DNA of 64,000 bases from positions 19,910,682 to 19,974,681 of the forward strand of contig CM040433.1 in the NCBI GenBank assembly GCA_022702705.1. The letters are read 5' to 3'. The position numbers were made by a program, and so were the translations under genes. Origin of the DNA: Papilionanthe hookeriana x Papilionanthe teres (lineage: Eukaryota > Streptophyta > Magnoliopsida > Asparagales > Orchidaceae). This document shows, in pieces, positions 37,001 through 50,538 of this stretch. The notes under the pieces were generated by a model. The model was given only the letters and a program-made list of their open reading frames with translations. It was not told where the DNA came from and ran no database searches. The stretch's first letter is position 1. Each line of letters starts with the position of its first letter.

Positions 37001-37250
37001 CCATTTCTTTTCTTTTTTCAATTGGTTAGTTGTGAACCAATTTATGCTCATCAAAGTTTGTTCCTTCTTATTCTATATTGTTATGTATTGTTAAAATAGG
37101 ATTTTCGATACAGAACAATATGAAATATATTGTAATCATTAGATTTAATAAGAATTTTTTTATCCACAACACAACTTGTTCAACATAAATTCTAATGATA
37201 GCAAGTCCATAACAAACAAGCATAAAAATTACAAACTGAACAAATCATAA
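34051..37250. other. Intergenic AT-rich sequence
   Basis: Apart from the MITE at 35180-35412 and a half copy of the same MITE family at about 34740-34815 (AAAGTTTAGGTGTTAGATAT, GAGTGGTATATAAGTG), nothing is recognised. Short ORFs on both strands (up to 73 codons) have no family features. Confidence 0.4.
35180..35412. mobile_element. MITE of the CCACCCAATT family, best-preserved copy
   Basis: The left arm CTTACATACATACCACCCAA-TTCCTATGTATACATATC and the right arm AGTTAGATATGTAAATACAT-TGGAATTGAGTGGCACATAT form an imperfect inverted repeat of about 50 bp around an A/T-rich centre containing CTTTTCATGCATGG. Matching copies are at 7996 and 19253. The target duplication is uncertain. Confidence 0.7.
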
Positions 37251-37261
37251 AAATTAGTGTG

Positions 37262-40200
37262 GAGTTTGGTTTTATTTTTGTTGAAATTTTTTTATTTTAA
37301 AATAAGACCAAACTGAACTTGAATATTTATTTTTTAAAAATTAAACATGACATTAAAGGTAATATGTCATCTCGAAAGATGAGAATAGTACTTAATAATG
37401 AGTACAATTATTCAAATTAAGAAATTTAGGATATTTACTATATCAACCACTTGTTTCACTCTCTAATCCAAAGATTAGATATGGTTTAGATTATATGGGT
37501 TAACAATTTCTTTAGGTGCACAACTTATAGATACTTACATCTTAAGCAATCAAAATTACCTACGTAATCTCACAATTAAGATTAGGGTTATCTCTCTAAG
37601 AATTAATCATTTAGTTTTCACGGTTGATTACAGGAAAAACAAATAGGAAAGACTCAATATGGAATAGTTATTTCTGGAACTCAAAGAAACGAAAGGAAGG
37701 AGATGTAATAGATAACAAGAAAACCTTAGTGACATCTCAATTATCCTATGATTTGACTTTACATTTTTGAAAGAGAAGTTATTGATATTTCAATTCTATA
37801 AATTATTTAAAGTTTTAAGACTCATATCCCATAATATAAGATCCTGTGAAAGCCTAGGAGGTGAGGGTTTACGTCGTGCTAAACGAATAACATCAAAATC
37901 TTAAGACTAAGTACAATGTTTACCAAAGAAAGTGAAACATAAAAAACTTATCTAAACAAGAAAGTAGATAAACAAAAATGCAGAATTGACTTATAACTAT
38001 GTTTAGAAAGGACTGCCATCTAAACGAGCCATTATTCCATACGGAATACGCACGCAGCAGCTGCGTGCTTAATAACCTCTCAATAACTTCAATTTTAGAT
38101 TATTGGGGGGTTATTTGCAGTTTATTATGTATTAAATAAATATTGGGTTATTTGCAGGTTATTGCACAGATTCAATTTTAGAGTTATTTATAGATTATTA
38201 TAGGGGTACTGCATGGTTATAGAGAACTGCGTGCATATTTTGCATACATATTCTGTATGAAATAATTTGCCCATCTAAACCAACTAAATGCATTTTAAAA
38301 CCATGAAGGCCGGTCTCAATGAATGCAGGATAGAAAAGACTGATATTTATTAAGATTTGTAAGTCTTACAACCTGATCATAACGATTAAGATGTCTAAGT
38401 ATGAATGATATGTAAAAAATGTCCTAAGACTAATGCGAGTTTATTTTCTAATTTAAAATTAAATATTTTAATGGTCACCACACTTAGATGAGTTTTATTA
38501 TTTTCAATTAATTTTATGTGTCAATTGATTAATAGAAGGCTCTGAATATGAATGCACATCCTTGATGATGAATGCACAAAAGATTTGTTCAAAAGGCTAA
38601 TTGACATGCAGATGCAAAACTCACTTTATAAGGTAGTGGTTCTCACGTGTCAAACCACTTCTTTTCGTGCATTGAGTGAGGGTTTGAAGATAAAGAATAG
38701 AACCAATATGAAATAAGCATGCATATGATGATATTTTTGTGATTATTCCTAATCGTAAAAGTTTCCTACCTTATTTTATTTAATTGTCAATTTTGTTATT
38801 TTAGAATGCCTAATTGACTAAGGTGTGAATACAATGTGTTAATGCATATTTTTTTGTAGTTATGAAATCCATTTCATTTTGAAATTTATGTTTTAATAGT
38901 TTTGTGGTGTTAGAAATATATTTCTTATAGAGCTTACCGTGAATCCAGGCAAAAAATAATAATAATAATTAAAAAAACAAATGAAAGTAACGCCCTGAAT
39001 TTTGGTTAGATCTATTGAACACAACAAGATAACAAAAAAAAGACATAACTGCGGGTACCAACCTTAAACCTATATCAAACTCGTTAGTCTAATATTGACA
39101 TCCAAATATCGTTTTCATTTGGTTAGCATCCATTTGCATTTTGTTCATCCTTTTATGGATCATTCTGATGTCAATAATTAACTAACTATGACAGACAACC
39201 TAACTACATAAAAGAAAAGATCCAACAAAAAGAAAGCTTATGAAACTATAGCAAACTAGCTCAACTAAGCCCTTGATTGCTACAATAGCCCTGCAAAAAT
39301 AAGTTAACACATCCCAAATTTACTATAGCAGCCATGAAACATGTAAAATAAACTATTGCAGCCTAAATTAGCAGGTAAATGAATGCACATAAATTATTAT
39401 TTACTCATCCTAAACATTCCCTAAACATCCAAAGCAATCCACCCTAACTAAACATTTCTAACAAGCAAACAACAAAATTATCTATTTCTATGATGTCTAT
39501 AGGTGAGTGCCTTATGACGTCTAAGGTTGGTGAGTGTGAAGGTGAGGAGAAACAATTGAACTTTATGTTGATACGACACCAGTCAAGATCCCATGATTTC
39601 GTCATCTTGGTATAGTTGTTTTTTGTTCTACTTAGCCAAGATATGTGGTTAATCTATTCTGACTTGAAGATTCTTGTCAATAACTACGGGTTGTCTCATC
39701 GAAGAGATTTTCATAGACTCGGAGGTTGATTATTATTATTCAAATTGTCGATATTTGAGGTTAGTTTTGGTTCTTTTATAATTTTTATTAAAGCAAAGTT
39801 CTTTTATTTGAGTTAGTTTGATTTTTTTCGGATTTTTATGATTGTTAATTTTGAATTTCTATTAATTTTTATTGACATTTTAATTAAACATCTTTATATG
39901 CTTTTTAAGACATATATCAAGATTTAATATTATCAATTTTTTTTTAATCAAGTAAATCATTTAGAAAAGTGAAAATGGTTCTTATAAACTCAACTGCACA
40001 AACTATAAGGATTTTTATTATTTATTGAATTTTTCTGAATTATCTTGTTGACAATATTATGATTTTTAAAGTTTTGAATATTTTTATTCAAATAAATTCA
40101 AAATAATATGAAATTATTTTTGGAGTTTCATATTGAGTTAAAAGATTTTCTGTAAAAAGTTTTTGAATTTTTGAATTTTATTTGATTTATTAGAATTATT

Positions 40201-40962
40201 TCAATTTTAGGTTACCTTTATTTAAAAAATCATAATAATGCAAAATGACTTTCAAAATACTTGAAATCTTACATAGATGTGTAGAATATGATTCCAAGCA
40301 ACCTTAAAATTTTTCAAGTTATTTTGAGTTTATTTCAGAGTTTCAATGAATTAGTAAATTTATTAATGAATTTGTTATTGAAAAATTATTAAAAATTATT
40401 AAATTGAAATTTATATAATTCAGTTAATTTTATTCCAATTATACAATTTTAATTAAGATTGGTATATTTGTAAATATCTTGTTTACATTTAAACCACATC
40501 TATTCATATTAGAAAAAAAATTTCAAAGGTTCTTCTTGAGTTATTTTAATATTTGATTTAACTTATTATGTTTTACCACTTTTATATCTTTTCTCAAGTG
40601 AGTGACAAGGAAATAAAGGTGTATCTGTAAATTCATGAAAACTTACAAATATACCCTAAAATTAATTCCAATTTCACAATTTTTTGTATTTTTTGTTATT
40701 GATGTTTCATCCAAAAATTCAACTATAAGTTCTAATGATATTGAGTTTTATATAGTTCATTTTGGAGTCTTAAAGTAATAAAGATACATTTCAATTTTTA
40801 AGAAAATGACAAAACTACCATAAGTTACCATATTTCTATAGATTAATGTAGTAATCTCTCTTTATGTTCAAATTATTTCATTTTCAATGTATATTTATTC
40901 CATTTTAAGAATTAAATATAAAGAAAGGTAATTATGTAATTTTGGGAAATTATATTTTTATG
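37262..40962. repeat. Tandem duplication, copy 1 (about 3.7 kb with a MITE)
   Basis: The unit starts TTTGGTTTTATTTTTGTTGA and ends GTAATTTTGGGAAATTATAT. It aligns along its whole length with 40975-44405 at high identity by eye; small indels and substitutions are scattered. It has no convincing ORF. It contains TAACGCCCTGAATTTTGG at 38988, a phrase resembling the start of some plant chromovirus LTRs, but I cannot place LTR ends. It carries a MITE (38026-38271) that copy 2 lacks. Confidence 0.85.
38026..38271. mobile_element. MULE-type MITE, 246 bp, 9-bp TSD CATCTAAAC
   Basis: Direct 9-mers CATCTAAAC flank it (38017-38025 and 38272-38280). The left end GAGCCATTATTCCATACGGA and the reverse-complemented right end GGGCAAATTATTTCATACAG are inverted repeats, continuing into GAATACGCACGCAG and GAATATGTATGCA. 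The duplicate copy has a single CATCTAAAC at 41722-41730, the empty site. A 9-bp duplication is typical of Mutator-like elements. It has no coding capacity. Confidence 0.88.
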
Positions 40963-40974
40963 TTCAAATTAGAA

Positions 40975-43900
40975 TTTAGTTTTATTTTTGTTGAAAGTTT
41001 TTTATTTTAAAAATAAGACCAAACTGATCTTGAATATTTATTTTTTTAAAATCAAACATGACATTAAAGGTAATATGTCATCTCGAAAGATGAGAATATT
41101 ACTTAATAATGAGTTCAATTATTCAAATTAAGAAATTTAAGATATTTATTATACAAACAAATTGTTCCACTCTCTAATCCAAAGATTAGATATGGTTTAG
41201 ATTATATGAGTTACTAATTTTCTTTAGGTGCAAAGCCTTATAGATAATTACATCTTAAGTAATCAAAATCACCTAAGTAATCTCTCAATTAAGATTGGGT
41301 TATCTCTTCAAGAATTAATCACTTAGTTTCATAGTTAATTACAGGAAAAATAAATGGGAAAGACTCAATATGGAATAGTTATTTCTAGAACCCAAAGAAA
41401 TGAAAGGAAGATGTCCAAAATACTAAGAAAACCTCAGTGACATCTCAATTATCGATTTGGCTTTATATTTTTGAAAGAGAAGTTATGATATTTCAATTCT
41501 GTAAATTATTTAAAAATTTATGACTCGTGTCCCATAACATAAGATCGTGAGAAAGCCCAGGATGGTGAGGGGTTACATCGTGCTAAACGAATAACCTCAG
41601 AATCTTAAGACTAAAGGTTATGTTTACCGAAGAAAGTGAAACATCAAAAACTTATCTAAAAAAGAAAGTAAATAAACAAACATGCAGAATTGACTTATAA
41701 CTCTATCTGGAAAAGGGCTGTCATCTAAACAACCTAAATGTATTTTAAAACCATGAAGGCCGGTTTCAATGAATACAGGATAGGAAAGATTGATATTTCT
41801 TAAGATTTGTAAGTCTTACAACTTGATCATAACAATCAAGATGTCTAAGTGTGAATGATATGTAAAAAATGTTCTAAGACTAATGCGAGTTTATTTTCTA
41901 ATTTAAAATTAAAGATTTTAATGCTCACCACACTTTGATGAGTTTTATTATTTTGAATTAATTTTAAGAGTCAAGTGATTAATAGCACGCTCTGAGTATG
42001 AATGCACATCCTTGATGATGAATGCACAAAAGATTTGTCCAAAAGGCCAATTTACATGCAGATGTCTTGTTTATAAGGTAATGATTCTCACGTGTCAAAC
42101 CACTTCTTTCCTTGCACTGAGTGAGGGTTTGAAGATAAAGAATAGAACCAATATGAAATAAGCATGCATATGATGATCTTTTTGTGATTATTTCTAATCG
42201 TAAAAGGTTCCTACTCTATTTTATTTAATGGTCAATTTTGCTATTTTAGAATGCATGATTGACTAAGATGTGATTATAATGTATTAATGCAATTTTTGTT
42301 TGGAGTTATGAAATTTATTTTATTTTGAAAATTATTTTTTAATTGTTTTGTGGTGGTAGAAAATATATTTCTTATAGAGCCTAATGTGAATCCAGGCAAA
42401 AAATAAAAAAAACAACAAATTGAAGTAACGCCCTAAATTTTGGTTAGATCTATCGAGCACAACAAGACAACAAAGAAAATACATACCTGTGGGTAACAAC
42501 CTTAGACCTATATCAAACTCGTTTGTCTAATATTGACATCCAAACATAGTTATCATTTGGTAGGCGACTCATTTGCATTTTGTTTATCCATTATGGATCA
42601 TTTGGATGCCAACAATTAACTAACTATGACAGACACCCTAACTCTATAAAAGAAAAAATCCAACAAAAAGAAAGCTTATGAAACTATATCAACTTAGCTC
42701 AACTAAGCCCTAGGTTACTACAATAGCCCTGCAAAAGTAAGTTAGCACATCCCAAGTTTATTATAGCAGCCATGAAACATGTAAAATAAACTAGTGCAAC
42801 CTAAATTAGCAGGTACATGAATGCACATAAATTATTACTCGTCCTAAACATTTGGTCTAGCAAAGCAATCCACCCTAACCAAACATTTCTAACAAGCAAA
42901 CCACAAAGTTATCTATTCCTATGATGTCTATAGGTGAGTGTCTAATGACGTCTAAGGTTGGTGAGTGTGATGGTGAGGAAAAATAATTAAATTTTATGCT
43001 GATACGACACCAGTCAAGATCTCATGGTTTCGTCATCTAGGTACAGTTGGTTTTGGTTCTACTTAGTTATGATAGGTGGCTAACCTATTCTGACTGGAAG
43101 ATTCTTGTCAGTACATACGGGTTGTGTCGTTTAATAAATCTTCATAGACTCGAACTTTAATTATTATTATTCAAATTGACTATGTTAGAGGCTAGTTTTG
43201 GTTGTTTTATATATTTTCTTAATTAAAGCAAAGTTCTTTCATTTGAGTTGGTTTGATTTTTTTTTATTTTTATGATTGTTAATTTTGAATTTCTATTAAT
43301 TTTTATTGACGTTTTAAATTAAACCTCTTTATATGCTTTTTAAGACATATATCAAGATTTAACATTATCAATTTTTTTTTAAAATCAAGTAAATCACTTG
43401 GAAAAATGAATATGGTTCTTATAAACTCAACTACACAAATTATAAGGATTTTTTTTATTTATTGAATTTTTCTGAATTATCTTGTTGACAATATTATGAT
43501 TTTTAGAGTTTTGAATATTTTTATTCAAATAAATTCAAAATAATATGAAATTATTTTTGGAGTTTCATATTGAGTTAAAAGATTTTCTGTAAAAATTTTT
43601 TGAATTTTTGAATTTTATTTTATTAATTAAAATTATTTCAATTTTAGGTTACTTTTATTTAAAAAATCATAATAATTCAAAATGATTTTCAAAATCCTTG
43701 AAATCTTACATAGATGTGTAGAATATGATTCCAAGCAACTTAAAAATTTTTCAAGTTATTTTGAGCTTTTTTCAGAGTTTCTATGAATTAGTAAATTTAT
43801 TAATGAGTTTGTCATTGAAAAATTATTAAAAATTATTAAATTGAAATGTATATATTTCAGTTACATTTATTCCAATTATACGATTTTAATTAAGATTGGT

Positions 43901-44405
43901 ATATTTATAAATATCTTATTTACATTTAAACCTCATCTATTCATATTAGAAAAAATTTTCAAAAGTTCTGCTTCAGTTATTTTAATATTTGATTTAACTT
44001 ATTGTGTTTTATCACTTTTATATCTTTTCTCAAGTGAGTGACAAGGTAATAAAGGTGTATTTGTAAATTCATGAAAACTTACAAATATACCCTAAAATTA
44101 ATTCCAATTTCACAATTTTTTGTATTTTTTTGTTATTGATGTTTCATCCAAAAAGTCAACTATAAGTTTTAGTGATATTGAGTTGTATATAGTTCATTTT
44201 GGAGTCTTAAAGTAATAAAGATACATATCAAACTTTAAGAAAATGACCAAACTACCATAAATTACTTTCAAAAGTACCAAAACTTACCATATTTCTATAT
44301 ATTAAGGTATTAATCTCTCTTTATGTTCAAATTATTCCATTTATATTTAATCCATTTTAAGAATTAAACATAAAGAAAGGTAATTATGTAATTTTGGGAA
44401 ATTAT
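40975..44405. repeat. Tandem duplication, copy 2 (about 3.4 kb, no MITE)
   Basis: Direct repeat of 37262-40962, joined head to tail with only about a dozen bases between. The alignment ends at GGGAAATTATATTTTAACCC, where copy 1 turns into the junction. The ORFs here are short and not shared in frame with copy 1, so the unit is non-coding. Confidence 0.85.
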
Positions 44406-47190
44406 ATTTTAACCCACCTTTTTACTTCAAATCAATCTTCTTACTGAATTTCTCATTTTAGAATTTGTCAATTCCTTTTGAGTTTAGAACTTCAGTAACT
44501 TCATTAACTTAAATTTTACTTCAATCAAATGAAAGTTTAAGAAAGGATACATTTGTAATTTTTAGGAAAAATTACAAATCTATCAAATCTAACTTTCAAA
44601 CTAAACCAGTTTTACTAAAATTTATTTGTTAATGAATTTCCAAGTGATTACATTCAAATTCTCCAATTTTGCAATTCTTATTTATTCATCTTTGACCCTT
44701 AAGGGCATTTTTATAATTTTTCAATTTTAACGATTTTAATAAATTTCATGCAAATTTTTTATGAAGATTTACTTAAATTTTAGTGGAATGTTCTAATTAG
44801 TGAACTAGCAATGATTTCACTAATTAGTCATTTAACACATTTTAAAATTTCAGTTTAACAACAATTTGGAAATTGCACTTGTACTCTTTGCACATTTTAT
44901 TAATTCAACCAATGTTTAGATTAAACCACAATATTACAATCATTTCACTAATGTTATCTGAAAATTTTCATCAATTTATCATTTATTTTAATTCAAACAA
45001 GAAAGGTTAGAAAAATGTAAATAATCAATTTTACAAATATAACCTTATGAAAGAAATTTGAAATAAACTCCAATATAACAATCAACATTGCTATCCAATC
45101 ACACCAAAAGACTCCTCATAAGTTTTTGAAAATTTTCAAAGTGTTATCATAATTTTCCAATTTCAAATTTATTTTCTATATTTATTTGATTGAATAAATG
45201 CCAAAATCAAAGAAAATTCCAATTAATTAATCAAAATAGGTTTTCCGTTCATGATGAAATTATAGGAAAACAACAAGGTCCCAAGGTTTAATCACCCTCA
45301 GTTTATGATATTTTGAGTCATTTTTATTTTTATATGAATTAAAGTAACTTTTAATGTTCTAAATTCATTTAAAATTCATTCGAAGTTGTTACACTTTAAT
45401 TTTATTTTTATTTGATTTTACCTTTTTCTCAAAATGTTTGGCACTTTATTTTGTATTTTTCTCATTTTCCTTGAGTTAGTTATGATTTTATGAAGTTTAA
45501 CATATTTTATTTGATTTTATTTATTCCTAAATCCATTTTCTTATTTAAATATATGCCACGCAGACTGCTCCGTTAGCGCCGTATCTGCCCTCCTTTCCAT
45601 GCATCCCTTTGTGATTCCTTGGGCAATGATTGTCGTGGTCTGTGTTAGCACTCTCCCTCAGATCTCATACACGATTCCAAATAACGCCGCACCGTAGGAT
45701 TGAACCCAAGCCCTATTATAATTAAATAGAAACGAAAGCCATTGGTTCATCGTTCCATACGACCGTCCGTACACAAACACACCTATCTTACTCATTTCTT
45801 AATGGAATAATATGATTTACAATCCTATAGCTTCATCACATCATATTCTAGAAATTCAATGATCAAGTTCATTTAATATGCAAATTTGTTTCACAAAAGC
45901 CCAAACCTGATGCGATAAATGAAAGTGTTAAGACGTATATTGTTCTTGCCGATTACTTCTTGAACCAATTCTTTAAAAAGCATAGTAGGGATCCAATACA
46001 AAGTTTAGCAGCTTCCATTATATAATCCAAAGCTTCTTTATATGTCATTGACCAACACTGATGACTCCTCAGGCGAACTCTGTTGTAGATGGCTCAAACC
46101 ACAGAGGAATTGATTGGGAAAGTGATTTTTTATCTCAAGAAATGGTTTAAGAGGGTTGTATTGGAAAATTGGTGGTTAAATGATATTGATCGAGAAAATT
46201 TTGTTTCGGGTAGGGCATTTTAGTGGTGGATCCTAGGTTCGAACTGTGGAGACAGTGGAGAAGTGATCCTAGAGCTTTAGGTAAAAGGTCCGAAGTGAAT
46301 TAGCAGGGCTTCGCCTATGGAATGGGGTGGTGTGTCTTTGGCTGAGAATTGCCTCCTATTTATAGGCTTTGAAAGGGGTAGGGTTAGTTCCAATCCAATG
46401 GCCATGGATCAGTGAGGTGGAACTTCGTCAAATCTTGGGGCATATGTGAGTGTGCCACCTAGGAGGTCAACTTTGGTGTGCTACCAATCCAATGGTTACT
46501 TGTTGATGGTATTGAGTAGCTTGCTAAGGAAGCTTTAAGATGGCTTGGGCTAGTCTTGAGTTGAACCCAAGTGGTTGTTGGGTTGGTTATGAATACATAA
46601 AAGTGGATTGGGAATGAGCCAATAGGTTTAGAACAAGTGGCTTGGTGGTTAGAGCGAGAGTTGAGCTAGCTTGGGAGAGCTTTCTAGATGGCTTAAATGG
46701 CTTGAGAATAATTTATAATTGGCCCCAAAAATGGCTTGGAGGGAAGCTAAGAGGGGCTTTAAAAATAATCAGCAAATGAAGAAGGCTTGGAGGAGAACCA
46801 AAGGTTGCAAATAAGCCTCGGAAGTGGCTTGGCGTAGCTTAACAAAATGATTTTAAAATGGTTCAAAATTAAATTTGAATTTGTAATTGAATTTCGAAGT
46901 GAATGTGAGCAGAATTTCGTGTGAAAAGGATACCAAGAGGAGGTTTCAAAGATTGGGTGTTGAATTAGAAAGGTTGAAAAAGTGAAGAGGTATGTGCACG
47001 GGTGACATATTGGGTGTTCTTGTTTTACTTTGGAAATTATTTAAGTTTGAAAATTAAGAAGAGTTATGCAGAGTTTTTAAAGGTTTTATGAATGTTTTAA
47101 TGAAAGAATTGAATTTTTTGATAATTTTCTTTTGAATCAAGTTGGATTTAAGTGAATTTTTTAAAGTGAAATAAAGATAATGATGATGAA
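44406..47190. other. Intergenic, possible LTR-like parts
   Basis: 44406-45540 is plain AT-rich sequence. 45550-45790 is GC-richer, with CGTTAGCGCCGTATCTGCCC. 46080-46860 has repeated GGCTTGG phrases and a CCTATTTATAGGC (minus-strand TATA box) at about 46358, reminiscent of a retrotransposon LTR on the minus strand. I could not find LTR ends or coding sequence. Confidence 0.35.
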
Positions 47191-47209
47191 ACTACTTAAA
47201 CAAACATAA

Positions 47210-47221
47210 TATCATATATAT

Positions 47222-47287
<66 letters not shown>

Positions 47288-47441
47288 ATATATACATATA
47301 CATATACATATATATACATATACATATACATATATATACATATACATATACATATATATACATATACATATACATATATATACATATACATATACATATA
47401 TATATATATATATATACATATATATACATATATACATATAC

Positions 47442-47498
<57 letters not shown>

Positions 47499-47643
47499 CA
47501 TATACATATATATATATATACATATACATATATATACATATACATATACATATACATATATATACATATACATATACATATATATACATATACATATACA
47601 TATATATACATATACATATACATATATATACATATACATATAC

Positions 47644-47701
<58 letters not shown>

Positions 47702-47948
47702 ATATATACATATACATATACATATATATACATATATACATATACATATATATACATATATACATATACATATATACATATATATACATATATATATATA
47801 TACATATACATATATATATATATACATATACATATATATATATATACATATACATATACATATATATACATATACATATACATATATATACATATATACA
47901 TATACATATATATATATGTACATATACATATATATATATATATATATA
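47210..47948. repeat. 740-bp TA/TACATA low-complexity tract
   Basis: The whole tract alternates pyrimidine and purine, made of TATATA runs and TACATA units in changing order, for example TACATATACATATATA. The + strand has C but almost no G; the one clear exception is TATGTACATA near 47918. Three minus-strand frames stay open for over 200 codons because TAT, ATA, CAT and ATG contain no stop. These are artefacts. Confidence 0.95.
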
Positions 47949-49368
47949 AATTTATTCATTTTATTAAATTTTATTATTAAATTTGATTATTGAATTACTT
48001 TTCAAATTTATATTTAATTATTTGATTTTATGAAGATTTCAATTCTATTTTCTTATTTTCAAATTTTATTTTGAATTTTATCTTATTTTAAAATATTTTT
48101 TGATAATTTTCAACTTTTCATTCATTTATTTATATTTTTCAATTTATTGATTCATTTTGAAAAATTATTATTTTTTAATTAATTATTAAAAATTTTATTT
48201 ATGGATTTTGAAAATTTTAATTATGCTAATTTTAATTTCAAGTGATTTAATGATTCTTTAATGAATTTTTATCTATTTATTTATTTTAATTTTGAAAACT
48301 TGGAATTTTGTTAATTTTATTATTTCAATTATTTTATTACATGATAAGTCTTCTTCTAACCTAAGATGAACTTCATAATCAAATGAGCTCTCCAAATATT
48401 AAAAGATGAGCCATCCAAAATGAGTGAAGGTGAGTGAAGTGCCCCAAGAAAAGATCGATCACAAGATCTAAGGCTCTTTGGTCAAAGGGTTCCTTAAGGC
48501 ATTTCAAACCTATAGGAACTCAAATTGTGCTTTAATAATTTGACCTCAATGAACTCAACTAAAGGTTAAAGATTTAAGGTAAAACACGTCAAGCTATAAT
48601 AAATCAAGAAATGATTCAATTTCTAGTTGGTATTAGTCCCAAAACTAATCTTCTAGGCAAAGCCACAAGGAAATCTTAAGGCTAGACCCTAAATTCTAGA
48701 AACAGAAAAAAACACCGGGCAAAAATGAGGTAAACAGGGAGAAACGAGGCTATGAACAAAACTACATACCAATGACTTTAGAGATCAGTGGGCAGAAACG
48801 TCTGCTCACCAGAGACAAATGAACAGCCCTAAAAATTGCAAATCGTAAGAGAGAAAGGATGTTACGAGCTAATGAACCAGAAATTAAAGTATTCCACTCA
48901 CCGAGTACAAACAAAAGAGCTAAAGATGGCTCAATATCGCAATGAGACAACCTAATCTTCGGGTGTGAAACATTAGAGACGAAGTGCGTGCGAAATAAAG
49001 GAAAGGGATTGAGCGTGTAGAAATAGAAGCGAAATAAAAAGAAACAGGTGGAGATGAAGCGAAGGATGTAGTTCATTCAGCAAAATAGAAGGAAAAAAAT
49101 CTTAAAATACACTCGTAACCGAAAGAATAATTTCAAGTTCATAAGTTTATCTTATTACATACGGAGATTAATGAAACTTTTGGATATTAAAACATCTAAC
49201 TATTCAAATGATAAACTTCTAAATTCCACTTTGCAATCATCTAAATTTTATTTTCATCAATCTTCTCTCAAAAAATATATAGAACATAAGCATTGATGCC
49301 AGATAGACGAGAATCAAATATTAAACATATAGTTGAAAATTTCAAGAAATCATTTGCAGAGTCCAATG
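47949..49368. other. Intergenic; no supported gene
   Basis: 47949-48350 is extremely AT-rich. A 104-codon minus ORF at 48762-49076 sits in more balanced sequence and is followed on the minus strand by ATTG|GTATGTAG, a possible splice donor. It could be a 5' exon of a lost gene, but it shows no known domain. Confidence 0.3.
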
Positions 49369-49692
49369 TGTAAAGAATAGTGTTTGAATCACTTGTTCTA
49401 TTCATTGTACAAAGGGGATTGATACTTATACAATAAGTTTAAGGTTTAGAATAGGAAAAAAATAAGAACAAAAATTATGTCTAAATTTATGTATATGCAA
49501 TAAAAACTATTGACATGATATCAAGACAATTAGTGTTATTGATTACTTTGCTATAATTAAGTTAATAATTAATAAGAAACTTACAATTATACGCTTATTG
49601 CATAATTTCATCCTGATATTGTGCATATGATTGATTCTGCATTTAATTACTTTCGGATATCATGCATGTCATTATTTCTGCAATTATTAACA
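49369..49692 (-). repeat. Probable 3' LTR of the copia element
   Basis: On the minus strand it opens TGTTAATAATTGCAGAAA directly after a purine-rich ACTTGAGAGAAAG (49693-49706), the usual copia PPT-LTR junction. It appears to end CACTATTCTTTACA. The start is fairly secure; the end at 49369 is a guess because no second LTR is in view. Confidence 0.45.
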
Positions 49693-49706
49693 CTTTCTCT
49701 CAAGTT

Positions 49707-50171
49707 TTTAATGTATGTTAATAATTTTCTAAATTGTTGTTTCTTTTTTAGAATTGAGAAGAGTTTAGTGGTTTTGTAAAAAAAATTCATTGGCAGTGGA
49801 CACGTGAGTCAACTTTATTATTCATTTTTTAACCTTCTCCCGTATGAGATGACAATCAGTTTCTATGTGCTTTGTTCGCTCATGGTATACCGTGTTCGAA
49901 GCAATGTGAATTGCTGCTTGGTTACCACAAAATAAATTGACAGGATGTGAATGCATGATCCCCAAATTCTACAGAATTGTTCTTAGCCAAATAATCTTGC
50001 AACAGGTAGCGGTCATGGACTGATATTCAACTTCTACACTATAATGTGATATTGTGGTATGTTTCTTAGTTTTCCAAGAAATTAATGAACTTCCAAGGAA
50101 GATACAATACCCAGTAACTAATCTTCTAGTGTCACGACACCTAACCCAATCTGCATCACAAAAGACATTTA
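49707..50171 (-). pseudogene. Ty1/copia RNase H, 3' part of a split element
   Basis: Minus-strand translation shows FCDADWVRCRDTRR, TGYCIFLGSSLISWKTKK, the VEVEYQSM block and HERTKHIETDCHLIREK, the standard order of the copia RNase H domain. At least one stop (after IIWLRTIL) breaks it. The sequence stops abruptly at 50171, where the Harbinger transposon begins, and resumes at 54766. Confidence 0.85.
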
Positions 50172-50538
50172 GGGTATGTTTGGGGCAGCTGCTGATTATT
50201 TATAATTTGCTGATAAACAGATTATTCTGATAATCTGCAGATTATCAAAATAAGTTGTCATGTTGTTTTGGGCAGCTTATTCAGAATAGTTTTTTGGTAG
50301 TTATGAATATATATATGACATTTCCTGCCCCTGTATGTAAACCTGTTTGGGGCAGCTTATTCAAAATAGCTTATTGGTAATAAAGAAGCATATAGTGCAG
50401 AAGAATAAATTCATCACATATCAATTCCAAAAGATAATGTACATTTCTCACACTTTCGTGAGTAACAAAGACAATAAAAAAAAAGATAAAGACAAGTACA
50501 AGTACAATGAGAAATATTAAAATATTAAATTTCATACT

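Noticed and set aside
37262..44405. Two LTRs of one retrotransposon
   Set aside because: The copies are head to tail with only about a dozen bases between and no internal region. The PBS, PPT and TG/CA ends were not found.
47192..47959. Minus-strand ORFs of 221-255 codons made of Tyr, Ile, Met, Val and Cys
   Set aside because: They are open only because TA/TACA repeats contain no stop codon in these frames. Three frames are open at once.
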